Positions 48,293 to 56,131 of a DNA stretch of 64,000 nt are shown here, in pieces. The DNA is from Amycolatopsis roodepoortensis. Its GTDB lineage: Bacteria; Actinomycetota; Actinomycetes; Mycobacteriales; Pseudonocardiaceae. Under the pieces are notes generated by a model, which was not told the origin of the DNA, made no database searches, and was given only the letters and a program-made list of their open reading frames with translations. The stretch's first letter is position 1, and every line of letters begins with the position of its first letter. The stretch covers positions 682,001-746,000 of the forward strand of contig NZ_JADBEJ010000001.1 in NCBI RefSeq assembly GCF_014873915.1, in the 5' to 3' direction. The position numbers and the translations under genes are program-made.

Positions 48293-48865
48293 CTAGCGCG
48301 CCCGGACGTGCGCGCGTTCGCCCTGCGGTCCGAAAAGGACGAGGGTTTCGACGGCCTGCCCGTCGGCGGAGCCGAGCCAATGCGGCAGCGCGGTGTCGAA
48401 CTCGGCGGCTTCGCCGGGCGGCAGGACCATGTCGCGGTCGCCGACCACCAGCCGCAACCGTCCATTGAGGACATACACCCATTCGTAGCCGCCGTGGGTC
48501 TGCGGCGTCGGCTCCGCCGGTTCGGCCCTGCTGGGGATGAGCATCTTGAACGCCTGCACCCCGCCGGCGCGCCGGGTGAGTGGCAGGAACGTCATGCCGT
48601 GGCGGTGGATCGGCTGGAGATGGATGCGCGGATCACCGGTCCGGGGCGCGCCGACGAGGTCGTCGAGCGGCACGCCGTGCACGCGCGCCAGCGGCAGCAG
48701 TAGCTCCAGCGTCGGCCGCCTGCCGCCGCTTTCCAGCCGCGACAAGGTGCTTTCCGAGATCCCGGTCGTCGCCGACAGCTCGGCCAGGGTCAGGCCCCGG
48801 CGTTTGCGCAGCACTCGCAGCCGGGGGCCGACCGCGTCCAGTACCTCGTCCGTCTCGTCCGCCAT
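48293..48865 (-). CDS. XRE regulator with C-terminal cupin domain
   Basis: 190 residues. HTH at about 14-70 (LTLAELSATTGISESTLSRLESG) and a cupin barrel at about 100-180 with GYEWVYVLNGRLRLVVGD and LPPGEAAEFDTALPHWLG. Regulators of this build sense a small ligand. It is divergent from the methyltransferase gene, with a clear palindrome overlapping its -10 region. Confidence 0.9.
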   Translation of the reverse strand: MADETDEVLDAVGPRLRVLRKRRGLTLAELSATTGISESTLSRLESGGRRPTLELLLPLARVHGVPLDDLVGAPRTGDPRIHLQPIHRHGMTFLPLTRRAGGVQAFKMLIPSRAEPAEPTPQTHGGYEWVYVLNGRLRLVVGDRDMVLPPGEAAEFDTALPHWLGSADGQAVETLVLFGPQGERAHVRAR

Positions 48866-48874
48866 GCCGCCGAT

Positions 48875-48891
48875 CTTGCCAGGTCGGCAAG
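48875..48891. promoter_or_regulatory. XRE operator palindrome
   Basis: CTTGCC-AGGTC-GGCAAG: perfect 6-bp arms, 5-bp centre, ten bases upstream of the XRE start and 42 bases before the methyltransferase ATG. Confidence 0.65.
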
Positions 48892-48933
48892 TTTTCGTGC
48901 CAACCCCGCTGCTCCGAGGCGAAGGTGGCGGTC

Positions 48934-49527
48934 ATGAACGCGACGGAATTCTGGGACGAACTCCACGAACGGCGGTCCGAGGGGACGCCGAAGGTGAACG
49001 CGAGACTGGCCGAGATCGCGGGCCCGCTGGCGCCGGGCACCGCGCTCGACCTCGGCTGTGGTGGCGGGGGAGACGCGGTGTGGCTGGCCGCCCGAGGCTG
49101 GCGGGTGACCGCGGTCGACATCTCCGGAGCGGCCGTGCGCTCGCTCCGGGACCGCGGCGGATCGATCACGGCGCTCCGCGTCGATCTCGCCGAAGACTTC
49201 CCAGGCGGCACCTTCGACCTGGTGTCGGCGCAGTACTTCCACACACCGTTCGAGCTGGACCGCGCCCGCGTCCTGCGTACTGCCGCGGGCTCGGTGAACC
49301 CCGGCGGGCGGCTGGTCGTCGTCGACCACGGCTCCGCAGCTCCCTGGTCGTGGGACCAGGGCGCCGAATTCCCCACGCCTGCCGAGGTGGCGGCCGGTTT
49401 GGAGCTCGACCCGGCGGACTGGTCGATCGACCGCGCGGAGGCGGCGGAACGCCTGGCCACGGGCCCGGCGGGCCGGACCGCGATGGTCGTCGACCACGTC
49501 CTGGTGCTCCGGCGGGCCGGGCGATGA
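48934..49527 (+). CDS. SAM-dependent methyltransferase (class I)
   Basis: 197 residues. Motif I is TALDLGCGGGGDAVWLA, the acidic strand-2 end is VTAVDISGAA, and the post-motif FDLVSAQYFHTP follows. The family resembles TehB/thiopurine-type methyltransferases for small molecules. GAAGG precedes the ATG. Its end overlaps a DinB gene (ATGA), and control by the divergent XRE-cupin protein is likely. Confidence 0.87.
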   Translation: MNATEFWDELHERRSEGTPKVNARLAEIAGPLAPGTALDLGCGGGGDAVWLAARGWRVTAVDISGAAVRSLRDRGGSITALRVDLAEDFPGGTFDLVSAQYFHTPFELDRARVLRTAAGSVNPGGRLVVVDHGSAAPWSWDQGAEFPTPAEVAAGLELDPADWSIDRAEAAERLATGPAGRTAMVVDHVLVLRRAGR

Positions 49528-49988
49528 GCCGCAAACGCGACGCCGGGCCGCCTTCGACTGGAGCAGGGGAGAAGGACGTCCTCACCGGATTCCTCGACTA
49601 TCTCCGCACCGCGGTCATGGCCAAGGCCGAGGGGGTGCCGGAGGACCGGGCGCGCGCTCCCGGCGTCCCGTCCGGCACGAATCTGCTGGGGCTGGTCAAA
49701 CATCTGACCCACGTCGAACGTCACTGGCTGCTCGGCCACCGCGTCACCGACTGGAAGGCGACGTTCCGGCCGGGCCCGGACGACACGACGGCGTCCGTTC
49801 TCGCCGCCTACCGGGAAACCGTCGCCGAGGCGAACGCCGAAATCGCCTCCTGGGACGACCTCGCCGCGACCGGGCCCCGCCGGGGATCCCGGCGCTGGAC
49901 GCTGACCCACCTGATCGAAGAAACCGCACGGCACGCGGGACACGCCGACATCCTGCGCGAACTGATCGATGGCGCCACCGGGCGCTGA
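49524..49988 (+). CDS. DinB-family protein (DUF664)
   Basis: 154 residues, four-helix bundle. GTNLLGLVKHLTHVERHWLLG and LIEETARHAGHADILRELIDG give the His residues of the DinB metal site. Such proteins are often thiol-dependent (mycothiol or bacillithiol) transferases or detoxifying enzymes. Translationally coupled to the methyltransferase. A paralogue lies at 51010. Confidence 0.87.
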   Translation: MSRKRDAGPPSTGAGEKDVLTGFLDYLRTAVMAKAEGVPEDRARAPGVPSGTNLLGLVKHLTHVERHWLLGHRVTDWKATFRPGPDDTTASVLAAYRETVAEANAEIASWDDLAATGPRRGSRRWTLTHLIEETARHAGHADILRELIDGATGR

Positions 49989-50001
49989 AACGGAGATCCC
50001 C

Positions 50002-50973
50002 ATGTTCCACCGAGCCGCCGCGTTCGTCGTGGCCCTCGTCCTGCTGACGGCCTGCGGTTCGCCCCCGGCCACCGCCCCGCCCTACGAGAACGTCACCCGC
50101 GCCGACGCGGCGTTCGCGAGTCAGTTCCGGCACGAGTTCGCCGACGTCGACGGCGTGAAGATGCACTACGTCACCGGCGGCAAGGGCGCCCCGCTCGTCC
50201 TGTTGCACGGCTGGCCGCAGACCTGGTACGGCTGGCACCGGGTCATGCCCGCGCTGGCCGAGCACTTCACGGTGTACGCCCTCGACCTGCCCGGACTCGG
50301 TGACAGCGCCGGCTCGCCGCCCAGCTACGACAAGGCGACCCTCGCGCGCTACGTGCACGGCCTCGTGGCCGGACGGCTCGGCCTACGAGACGTCCGGATC
50401 GCCGGGCACGATCTCGGCGCCGCGGTCGCCTTCCAGTACGCGGCGCAATTCCCCGGCGACATCACCAAACTCGCGTACCTCGATCTGCCGCTGCCGGGCC
50501 CCGCGCTCGACGCGACGGCCTACCGGAACCTGAGCTGGCACATCGCCTTCCACTCGCAGAAGACGGTTCCCGAAGCCGTCGTCGGCGACGACGTCCGCGA
50601 ATACCTGTCCCTGTTCTACCCGCAGGTCGCCTACTCGGGGACGGCGTTCGGCGGGCCGGGAGCGCCGTCGCCGTTCGACGACGCCGAGATCGACGAGTAC
50701 GCCCGCACCTACACGAGGCCGGAGGTCCTGCACGGCGGTTTCGAGCTCTACCGCACACTCGGGCAGGACGCGACAGCGAACGTGGGCGCCAGATCGATCA
50801 CGACCCCCACACTCCTGATGACCGCGGAAGGTCTGCTCGAACCGCAGAAGGCGACCCTGGCACCCCGCGTCGCGAACCTGGCCCGCGCCGTGGAGGTGCC
50901 GAGGGCGGGACATTGGCTCGCCGAGGAGAATCCGGAGTTCGTGAGCGCCGAACTGGTCGCGTTCTTGAAGTAG
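50002..50973 (+). CDS. Lipoprotein alpha/beta hydrolase (epoxide hydrolase/dehalogenase type)
   Basis: 323 residues. The lipobox LTAC (Cys19) marks it as a surface lipoprotein, unusual for this family. Oxyanion motif LLHGWPQTWYGWH, nucleophile Asp in IAGHDLGAAVAF, and His in RAGHWLAEE, with the lid region rich in Tyr, fit epoxide hydrolases. CGGAG precedes the ATG 13 bp after the DinB stop, so it may be part of the same operon. Confidence 0.87.
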   Translation: MFHRAAAFVVALVLLTACGSPPATAPPYENVTRADAAFASQFRHEFADVDGVKMHYVTGGKGAPLVLLHGWPQTWYGWHRVMPALAEHFTVYALDLPGLGDSAGSPPSYDKATLARYVHGLVAGRLGLRDVRIAGHDLGAAVAFQYAAQFPGDITKLAYLDLPLPGPALDATAYRNLSWHIAFHSQKTVPEAVVGDDVREYLSLFYPQVAYSGTAFGGPGAPSPFDDAEIDEYARTYTRPEVLHGGFELYRTLGQDATANVGARSITTPTLLMTAEGLLEPQKATLAPRVANLARAVEVPRAGHWLAEENPEFVSAELVAFLK

Positions 50974-51003
50974 TTGCCCAAGATCGAGAACCTTTGCGAT
51001 GCT
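50974..51003 (+). promoter_or_regulatory. Promoter of the second DinB gene
   Basis: TTGCCC (50974-50979) and GATGCT (50998-51003) lie 18 bp apart, and the ATG at 51010 follows six bases after the -10, predicting a leaderless mRNA. Confidence 0.5.
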
Positions 51004-51009
51004 TCCCGC

Positions 51010-51492
51010 ATGTCCACGCTGGAAGTCCTCAACCACCCGTTCCGCGAGCAGTTCGAGGTCTTCCTCGACGAGCACCGTCGTGTTCTCGACAAGTCACTGG
51101 AAGGGCTGACCGAGGAGGAGGCCCGCCGCTCGCTCGTCCCCTCCCGGACGACCCTGCTCGGGTTGGTGAAGCACGCGACCTTCGTGGAAAAGGTGTGGTT
51201 CGTCGAAGCCGTCACCTGCCGCCCGCGGACCGAGATCGGCCTCCCCGACACGCCCGACGAGTCGTTCATCCTCGCCGAGGAGGACACGATCGACTCCGTG
51301 CGGCAGGCGTACCGCGAAGCCTGCGAGACGTCGCGCAAGGCGGCGGCCGCCCTCGACCTGGACGATCTGCTGCACGGCAACCGGCGCGGCCCGCTTCCGC
51401 TGCGCTGGGTGTACCTGCACGTGCTGCGTGAACTCGCGCAGCACGGCGGTCACGCGGACATCCTGCGCGAGCAGATCCTGAGTTCCCGGTAG
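51010..51492 (+). CDS. DinB-family protein (DUF664), second copy
   Basis: 160 residues with the same signatures as the protein at 49524: RTTLLGLVKHATFVEKVWFVE and LRELAQHGGHADILREQIL. The conserved His residues are intact. It has its own promoter and probably a leaderless transcript. The two copies flank a lipoprotein hydrolase and may act on related electrophiles. Confidence 0.88.
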   Translation: MSTLEVLNHPFREQFEVFLDEHRRVLDKSLEGLTEEEARRSLVPSRTTLLGLVKHATFVEKVWFVEAVTCRPRTEIGLPDTPDESFILAEEDTIDSVRQAYREACETSRKAAAALDLDDLLHGNRRGPLPLRWVYLHVLRELAQHGGHADILREQILSSR

Positions 51493-51496
51493 ACGA

Positions 51497-51530
51497 CGAT
51501 GGCCGGGGAGCGGGCGCTCCCCGGCCATCG
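51497..51530. terminator. Bidirectional terminator (DinB / S1 protease)
   Basis: 15-bp perfect arms (51497-51511, 51516-51530) around a GGGC loop, between two convergent stops. Confidence 0.75.
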
Positions 51531-51541
51531 CGATCAGTGCG

Positions 51542-52699
51542 TCAGGAACGGGTCAGCGTGACCCCGTACTTGTTCGCCGCGTCCACGACGGGCTGGTAGT
51601 AGGAGTACGAACCGGTGGCGTTGGAACCCTGGTTCCAGCCGCAGTCGTGGCCGTCGGCGGGGCCGCCGGAGGTCATGCCCTGCGCGGTGTTGCCCGCGAT
51701 GTAGGCGCCGCCGCTGTCGCCGCCCTCGGTGCAGACGGTCGACTTCGCCAGCCCGGTGGTGGCGACGCTTTCGCCGCTGTAGCGGACGGTCTGGTTGTAC
51801 GCGGTGATCTTGCCGCAGGTCCAGCCGGTGGTGTTGCCCGCCTTGCACAGCGTGGTGCCGACCGGCGCCTTCGAGCTGCCGGTGATCCGCACCGTGGTGC
51901 CCATGCGGGTGTCGACGTAGCCGCGGCCGGTGTCCTCGGCGTCGATGTCCATCAGGCCCATGTCGGCCGACGGGAACTGGGTGGCGACACCGCGGCCGAT
52001 GTGGACACCGCTGCGGTTGAGGATGTCCGGGTTGCCCTCGACGCAGTGCCCGGCGGTGAGCATCACGTTGTTGCCGCTGCTGGTGGTGCCGGGGAAGCCG
52101 AGCGAGCAGTTGGTGCCGGGGACGAGGTCCATGATCTGGCCGGGGATGACGTCGGCGTGCGTGGTGTTCCCGTTGGCGACGCCGGTCTGGACCGACACGC
52201 CCGGCAGCGCCGTGAGACGGCGGACGAGGGCGCTGTCGGCACCCGGCTGCACGGTGACGACGACCTGGTCGGCCGCGAGTTCCGGACCCCAGGACTGCAC
52301 CTGGCCGACGTCCTTGCCGATCACCGTGCCGACCTTGGCGGACAGGGCGTTCAGCGCGTTCTCACCGCGGACGCCGGTGCGCGGGGTCAGCCCGGCCGAG
52401 CGGAGCTCTTTGGCGGAGGCGGCGTCGGCGTTCACCACGAGGGCGCCGGCGTCGTCGAAGTACGCGCCGTCCGTGTGGAGACCGCGCGTTCTGATGCTCT
52501 CCAGCGACGCGATCAGGTTCTTCTCGTGGTCCAGCTTCTGGGCGGCCTGAAGCGGGCTGACCTTGAGCTGGGCGGCGAGGGTCTCGAGCATCGTCTGGTC
52601 GTAGGCGGTGACCGGCGCGGCGGTCGCCGGCACAGCGAGCGCTCCGATTCCGGCACAGACGCTCAGCAGGGTGAGCATGACGGGTCCGCGAATTCGCAT
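51542..52699 (-). CDS. Secreted S1 protease with propeptide
   Basis: 385 residues. Signal peptide ending PATAAP near residue 28, a propeptide to about 195, then the protease with His in MLTAGHCVEG, Asp in SADMGLMDID and Ser in CTEGGDSGGAY. Cys placement matches streptogrisins. Divergent sequence from the protease at 12463 shows two separate enzymes rather than a recent duplication. AAGGAAATTC precedes the ATG. Confidence 0.91.
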   Translation of the reverse strand: MRIRGPVMLTLLSVCAGIGALAVPATAAPVTAYDQTMLETLAAQLKVSPLQAAQKLDHEKNLIASLESIRTRGLHTDGAYFDDAGALVVNADAASAKELRSAGLTPRTGVRGENALNALSAKVGTVIGKDVGQVQSWGPELAADQVVVTVQPGADSALVRRLTALPGVSVQTGVANGNTTHADVIPGQIMDLVPGTNCSLGFPGTTSSGNNVMLTAGHCVEGNPDILNRSGVHIGRGVATQFPSADMGLMDIDAEDTGRGYVDTRMGTTVRITGSSKAPVGTTLCKAGNTTGWTCGKITAYNQTVRYSGESVATTGLAKSTVCTEGGDSGGAYIAGNTAQGMTSGGPADGHDCGWNQGSNATGSYSYYQPVVDAANKYGVTLTRS

Positions 52700-52904
52700 G
52701 CGAATTTCCTTCGATAAGGAGGGAACGACGAACCGCCGGAATATGTTCGGAAAGCGCAGGGGACCGGGCGGTTCATCTCGACGTCACGCACAGTACGAGC
52801 GCCCGTACGGCGTGCCGTAGCGCCGAAAGTAGGATCCGTGATCGCGGACCTACTTTCGTATGCGGAAAACGTGAATTGCCCGCGTAATCAATTGCGCGGA
52901 AGTG

Positions 52905-53624
52905 TCATTGGCGCAAAAGTGCCACGTCGAGGTAGCTCTCCAGCGCGGCGGCGCCGGAGAGCAGGGCGCGGCCCCTCGCCGAGAGACGCGAGTGCCAGTC
53001 GCGTAGCGCCGACTCCAGCGGGACGACCCCGCCCGCCGAACGGACCTGGTCGAGCACCGGCGCGATCCGCTCCAGGAGGTAGCCGCCGCGCCTGAGCTGA
53101 TGCGTCAGTTTCGCGTCGCGTACGTCGGCCGCGCTGTAGACGCGATAGCCCGTCTTCGGGTCGCGTCCGGGCCGCAGCAGACCCGCCCGTTCCCATTCGC
53201 GCAGGGTGGCGGGCCGGACGCCGAGCTTCCGCGCCAGCGGGCCGACGAACGTCTCACCCCGCTCCTGCGCCACAGGTTCGAGATCGCGGATCGCGGCCGC
53301 GACGTCCTGAAGGGTGCGGCGGTCGTCGAGCAGCTGCGCGTGGCTTTCGTCGATGAGCCGGAGAGCCTCCTCGACCGCGTCCTGGTTGACCGCCCGCATG
53401 ATCGACGTCGCCGTCGCGTGGCCGTGCCCCGGTACGAGGGCGAGGAACGCGCGCAGAGCTTGCGCGTGCAGTGGCGTGTAGGCGCGATAGCCCTGCGGAC
53501 CGCGTCCGGCGGCGGGGAGGATGCCGTCCGCCTCGTAATTGCGGACGGCCTGGGTGGACAGACCGTGCTCGCGCGCCAGGTCGACCGGCCTGAGCCGCTC
53601 GCGGGGTTGAAGGTTCCGGCCCAC
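52905..53624 (-). CDS. Double-HTH MerR-family regulator (TioE-like)
   Basis: 239 residues with two MerR-type DNA-binding modules. The first is at about 12-78 (LRPVDLAREHGLSTQAVRNYEADGIL) and the second at about 140-205 (GPLARKLGVRPATLREWERAGLL, RVYSAADVRDAKLTHQLRRGGY). One protein with two MerR heads could contact two half-sites. A paralogue with the same layout is at 54155; a DUF6194 gene lies between. Confidence 0.85.
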   Translation of the reverse strand: MGRNLQPRERLRPVDLAREHGLSTQAVRNYEADGILPAAGRGPQGYRAYTPLHAQALRAFLALVPGHGHATATSIMRAVNQDAVEEALRLIDESHAQLLDDRRTLQDVAAAIRDLEPVAQERGETFVGPLARKLGVRPATLREWERAGLLRPGRDPKTGYRVYSAADVRDAKLTHQLRRGGYLLERIAPVLDQVRSAGGVVPLESALRDWHSRLSARGRALLSGAAALESYLDVALLRQ

Positions 53625-53642
53625 CGCCCCACGATATTCGGT

Positions 53643-54092
53643 CTACCGGCCGCGCGAGGAATCCGCCCGCCGCTCGTAACGGGCGCGAGCCAGCCGATAG
53701 GCCGTTTCGAGCAGCTCGCGGGTGGCCATTTCGGTGTTCGACGCCGGGTTGACCACCGCCAGCCAGCCCGCGCTGCCGTACACGGGATGGGCGATCAGGG
53801 TGTCGGTAGCGGAGGGGTCCTGGCCGAGCTGGCGGTTGAACTCCTTCTTGCCGGCGTGGATGTTCACGCGGAACGTGTCCGGCCGGTCCAGCCGCGAGCT
53901 CTCGTCGCCGGGATAGTTCTTGGTCACGATCGTCGCGAAGGGCTGGACGTTCGTCGGGACGACACCGTCGGGGGAGTAGTAGAAGAACGCGTCGCCCCAG
54001 CTGAGTTCCGGCCATTCGTCGCCGGGACCGGGGGTGAGGGTCAGGACGCCGTCGAGGCCGGAGACGAGGCCGATGATCTCTTCGATGGTCAT
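53643..54092 (-). CDS. DUF6194 family protein
   Basis: 149 residues. MTIEEIIGLVSGLDGV, PELSWGDAFFYYSPDG and FRVNIHAGKKEFN are the recognisable core, related in shape to MmcQ/YjbR-like folds. No catalytic motif can be assigned. The start at 54092 lies seven bases after CACGCT, a possible leaderless promoter. It precedes the MerR gene at 53624 on the same strand by 18 bp and is divergent from the other MerR gene. Confidence 0.8.
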   Translation of the reverse strand: MTIEEIIGLVSGLDGVLTLTPGPGDEWPELSWGDAFFYYSPDGVVPTNVQPFATIVTKNYPGDESSRLDRPDTFRVNIHAGKKEFNRQLGQDPSATDTLIAHPVYGSAGWLAVVNPASNTEMATRELLETAYRLARARYERRADSSRGR

Positions 54093-54154
54093 GTGCTCAA
54101 GCGTGACATTAAAGTGCTTGTGGAGGGTTCGAGCTGGTTTTCGGTGGAGTGAAG

Positions 54155-54865
54155 GTGTCAAGTCTCAAATCGATGCGCACGGCGGAGGTCGCGCGCCTGG
54201 CGGGGTGCTCCGTCCAGCAGGTGCGCAACCTCGAACGCGACGGCGTGCTCCCGGCGGCGTCGCGAACGGCTTCGGGCTACCGGACCTACGGCGAGATCCA
54301 CCTCCGGTCCGCGCTGGCCTACCGCGCGCTCGCCGCCGGCGTGGGGCCGGTGGAGGCCAAGAAGATCGTCCGCTCCGTGCACCGGGATCCGCTCCCCGAA
54401 GTGCTCGCGCTCCTCGACGCCGCCCACGCCGGGCTCGACGCCGAACGCGCGGACCTCAGGGAGGCAAGGGAAGCGGTCCGGGTGATCTCGCGCGAACCGA
54501 TCGAAGACGTACGCGTGTCGGACTCGATGAGCGTCTCCGAGCTCGCGTCGGCGCTCGGTGTGCGCCCGTCGACGCTGCGGCACTGGGACACGGAACGGCT
54601 CGTCGTCCCTGGCCGCGATGGGCGGGGGACGCGGCGGTACACGCCTTCCCAGGTGCGGGACGCGCGGATCGTGCAGCAGCTGCGGCTGGCCGGTTACCGC
54701 GTCGCGCCACTGCGGGCCTTGATGCCGGAGTTGCGGCGCTCCCGGAGGCTGGAGGACGTCGCGTCCGCGCTCGCGGCCAGGGACGCCGGGATCGCGGCCC
54801 GCTCACGGGCGCTTTTCGACGGCACCGCCGCGCTTTCCCTGGTGGTGCAAGGGGTTGAGGGGTGA
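54155..54865 (+). CDS. Double-HTH MerR-family regulator (TioE-like), second copy
   Basis: 236 residues. The first MerR module is at about 8-70 (MRTAEVARLAGCSVQQVRNLERDGVL) and the second at about 125-190 (VSELASALGVRPSTLRHWDTERLV, RRYTPSQVRDARIVQQLRLAGY). GTG 54155 is preferred because GGAG lies five bases upstream; GTG 54149 and ATG 54173 are alternatives. It is divergent from the DUF6194 gene, so that gene may be its target. Confidence 0.83.
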   Translation: MSSLKSMRTAEVARLAGCSVQQVRNLERDGVLPAASRTASGYRTYGEIHLRSALAYRALAAGVGPVEAKKIVRSVHRDPLPEVLALLDAAHAGLDAERADLREAREAVRVISREPIEDVRVSDSMSVSELASALGVRPSTLRHWDTERLVVPGRDGRGTRRYTPSQVRDARIVQQLRLAGYRVAPLRALMPELRRSRRLEDVASALAARDAGIAARSRALFDGTAALSLVVQGVEG

Positions 54866-54914
54866 AGACGGGTCCACATAGGACGGAAGTGAGCGCCAGG
54901 GCGCCGGATCGCTT

Positions 54915-55169
54915 TCAGCGCGTGCAGCGCCAGAAGACCGTCGCCGAATAGGGCGAGATGACCAGCTTGTAGTACTCCTCGCAGTCGGTGAACCCGGCCC
55001 GTTCCGCCTGGGTCCTGGCGTCGTGGCGGGCGTGGAAGAGCGCGAGGCCGAAGTCGCTCGACCCGTGCCCGACGAATTCCCTGGTCTCCTGCGTACTCGC
55101 CGATACCGGGGCGGCGATCGCGCCCGTCATGGCGGCCGCGCCGAGCAGCGCGAGCAACGTTTTCCTCAT
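54915..55169 (-). CDS. Small secreted protein (84 aa)
   Basis: A signal peptide (MRKTLLALLGAAAMTGAIAAPVSAS) leaves a mature part of about 60 residues with two cysteines (DCEEYYKL, FWRCTR) that could form one disulfide. The middle is HGSSDFGLALFHARHDARTQAERAGF. No family recognised. The -10 TAGCTT (minus strand, 55177-55182) ends seven bases before the ATG, predicting a leaderless mRNA. Confidence 0.78.
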   Translation of the reverse strand: MRKTLLALLGAAAMTGAIAAPVSASTQETREFVGHGSSDFGLALFHARHDARTQAERAGFTDCEEYYKLVISPYSATVFWRCTR

Positions 55170-55284
55170 ACCGAACAAGCTAGGGCCGCGACGGTGCGCG
55201 ATTCGCCGACCGGATGGACGTTCCCGCGGCCTCCGTCCGTCGCAGCCGGGTTCGCACGGGGCGCGAAACGGCTATCGTCGCGGC

Positions 55285-56088
55285 ATGTCTTCTCGCAAAG
55301 TGGGAACCCGGCGGGCCTTCGACGCGGCCGCCGCCGATTTCGCCGCGCTCGGGCGGCATCTCTGGGAGCCGATCGGCGCCGCCACGGTGGCGGCGGCGGG
55401 GCCCGCCGAAGGAGACCGCGTCCTCGACGCCTGCTGCGGCACCGGGGCGTCGGCGATTCCCGCGGCGCGCGCCGTCGGTGCCGGTGGCGTGGTGGACGCG
55501 ATCGACCTCTCGGGCCCGATGGTCGCCGAACTGCGCCGCCTCTCGGCCGATCTGCCGCAGTTGCGCGCCCACGAGGCCGACGCGACGGCGTGGGGCACCG
55601 GCGGCTACGACGTCGTGCAGTGCGCGCTCGGCATCTTCTTCTTCCCCGACATGACGGACGGCACCGAGCGGCTGATCGGCCGGGCCCGGTCCGGCGGCCG
55701 GGCCGTGTTCACGATCTGGCGCGGCGGGTCGATGGTGGCGGCGGGCCGCCACCTCGGCCGCGCGGTGGCGGCGGTGACCGATTCCGCGCCGCCGCCGGAA
55801 CGCGAGCCGGGACTTATCGACCGCATCGACCAGGCAGGCCCTTACGGAGAATGGCTTTCCGAGCGGAATCTGTCCGATGTGGACGTCGTGGAGAACGAAC
55901 TGCGGCTGACCATGACACCGGAGGTCGCGTGGCTAGTCGTCATCGGCTCCGGATTCCGCGGACTCCTCGACGGCCTCGAACCCGGCGTCGTCGAGCAGGT
56001 GCGTGAGCGCTACCTCGATTCCCTGCGAGCCGAGGGCGTGACCGAACTCGACGCCACGACGCTGATCGGCTCGGGCACCGTGCGCTGA
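55285..56088 (+). CDS. SAM-dependent methyltransferase (UbiE/class I)
   Basis: 267 residues. Motif I VLDACCGTGASAIPAARAV, strand-2 Asp in VDAIDLSGPM, and VQCALGIFFFPDMTDG fit UbiE-like enzymes. TATCGT (55273-55278) ends six bases before the ATG, so the mRNA is probably leaderless. Substrate unknown. Followed by a cyclase gene in the same direction. Confidence 0.87.
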   Translation: MSSRKVGTRRAFDAAAADFAALGRHLWEPIGAATVAAAGPAEGDRVLDACCGTGASAIPAARAVGAGGVVDAIDLSGPMVAELRRLSADLPQLRAHEADATAWGTGGYDVVQCALGIFFFPDMTDGTERLIGRARSGGRAVFTIWRGGSMVAAGRHLGRAVAAVTDSAPPPEREPGLIDRIDQAGPYGEWLSERNLSDVDVVENELRLTMTPEVAWLVVIGSGFRGLLDGLEPGVVEQVRERYLDSLRAEGVTELDATTLIGSGTVR

Positions 56089-56131
56089 CGGCCGAGCCCA
56101 CTTCGGTGTACAGTCGTTCACTCAAACCGGG

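Noticed and set aside
12463..52699. Recent duplication of the two secreted S1 proteases
   Set aside because: The proteins at 12463 and 51542 share family motifs but differ throughout the propeptide and catalytic domain; they are distinct enzymes.
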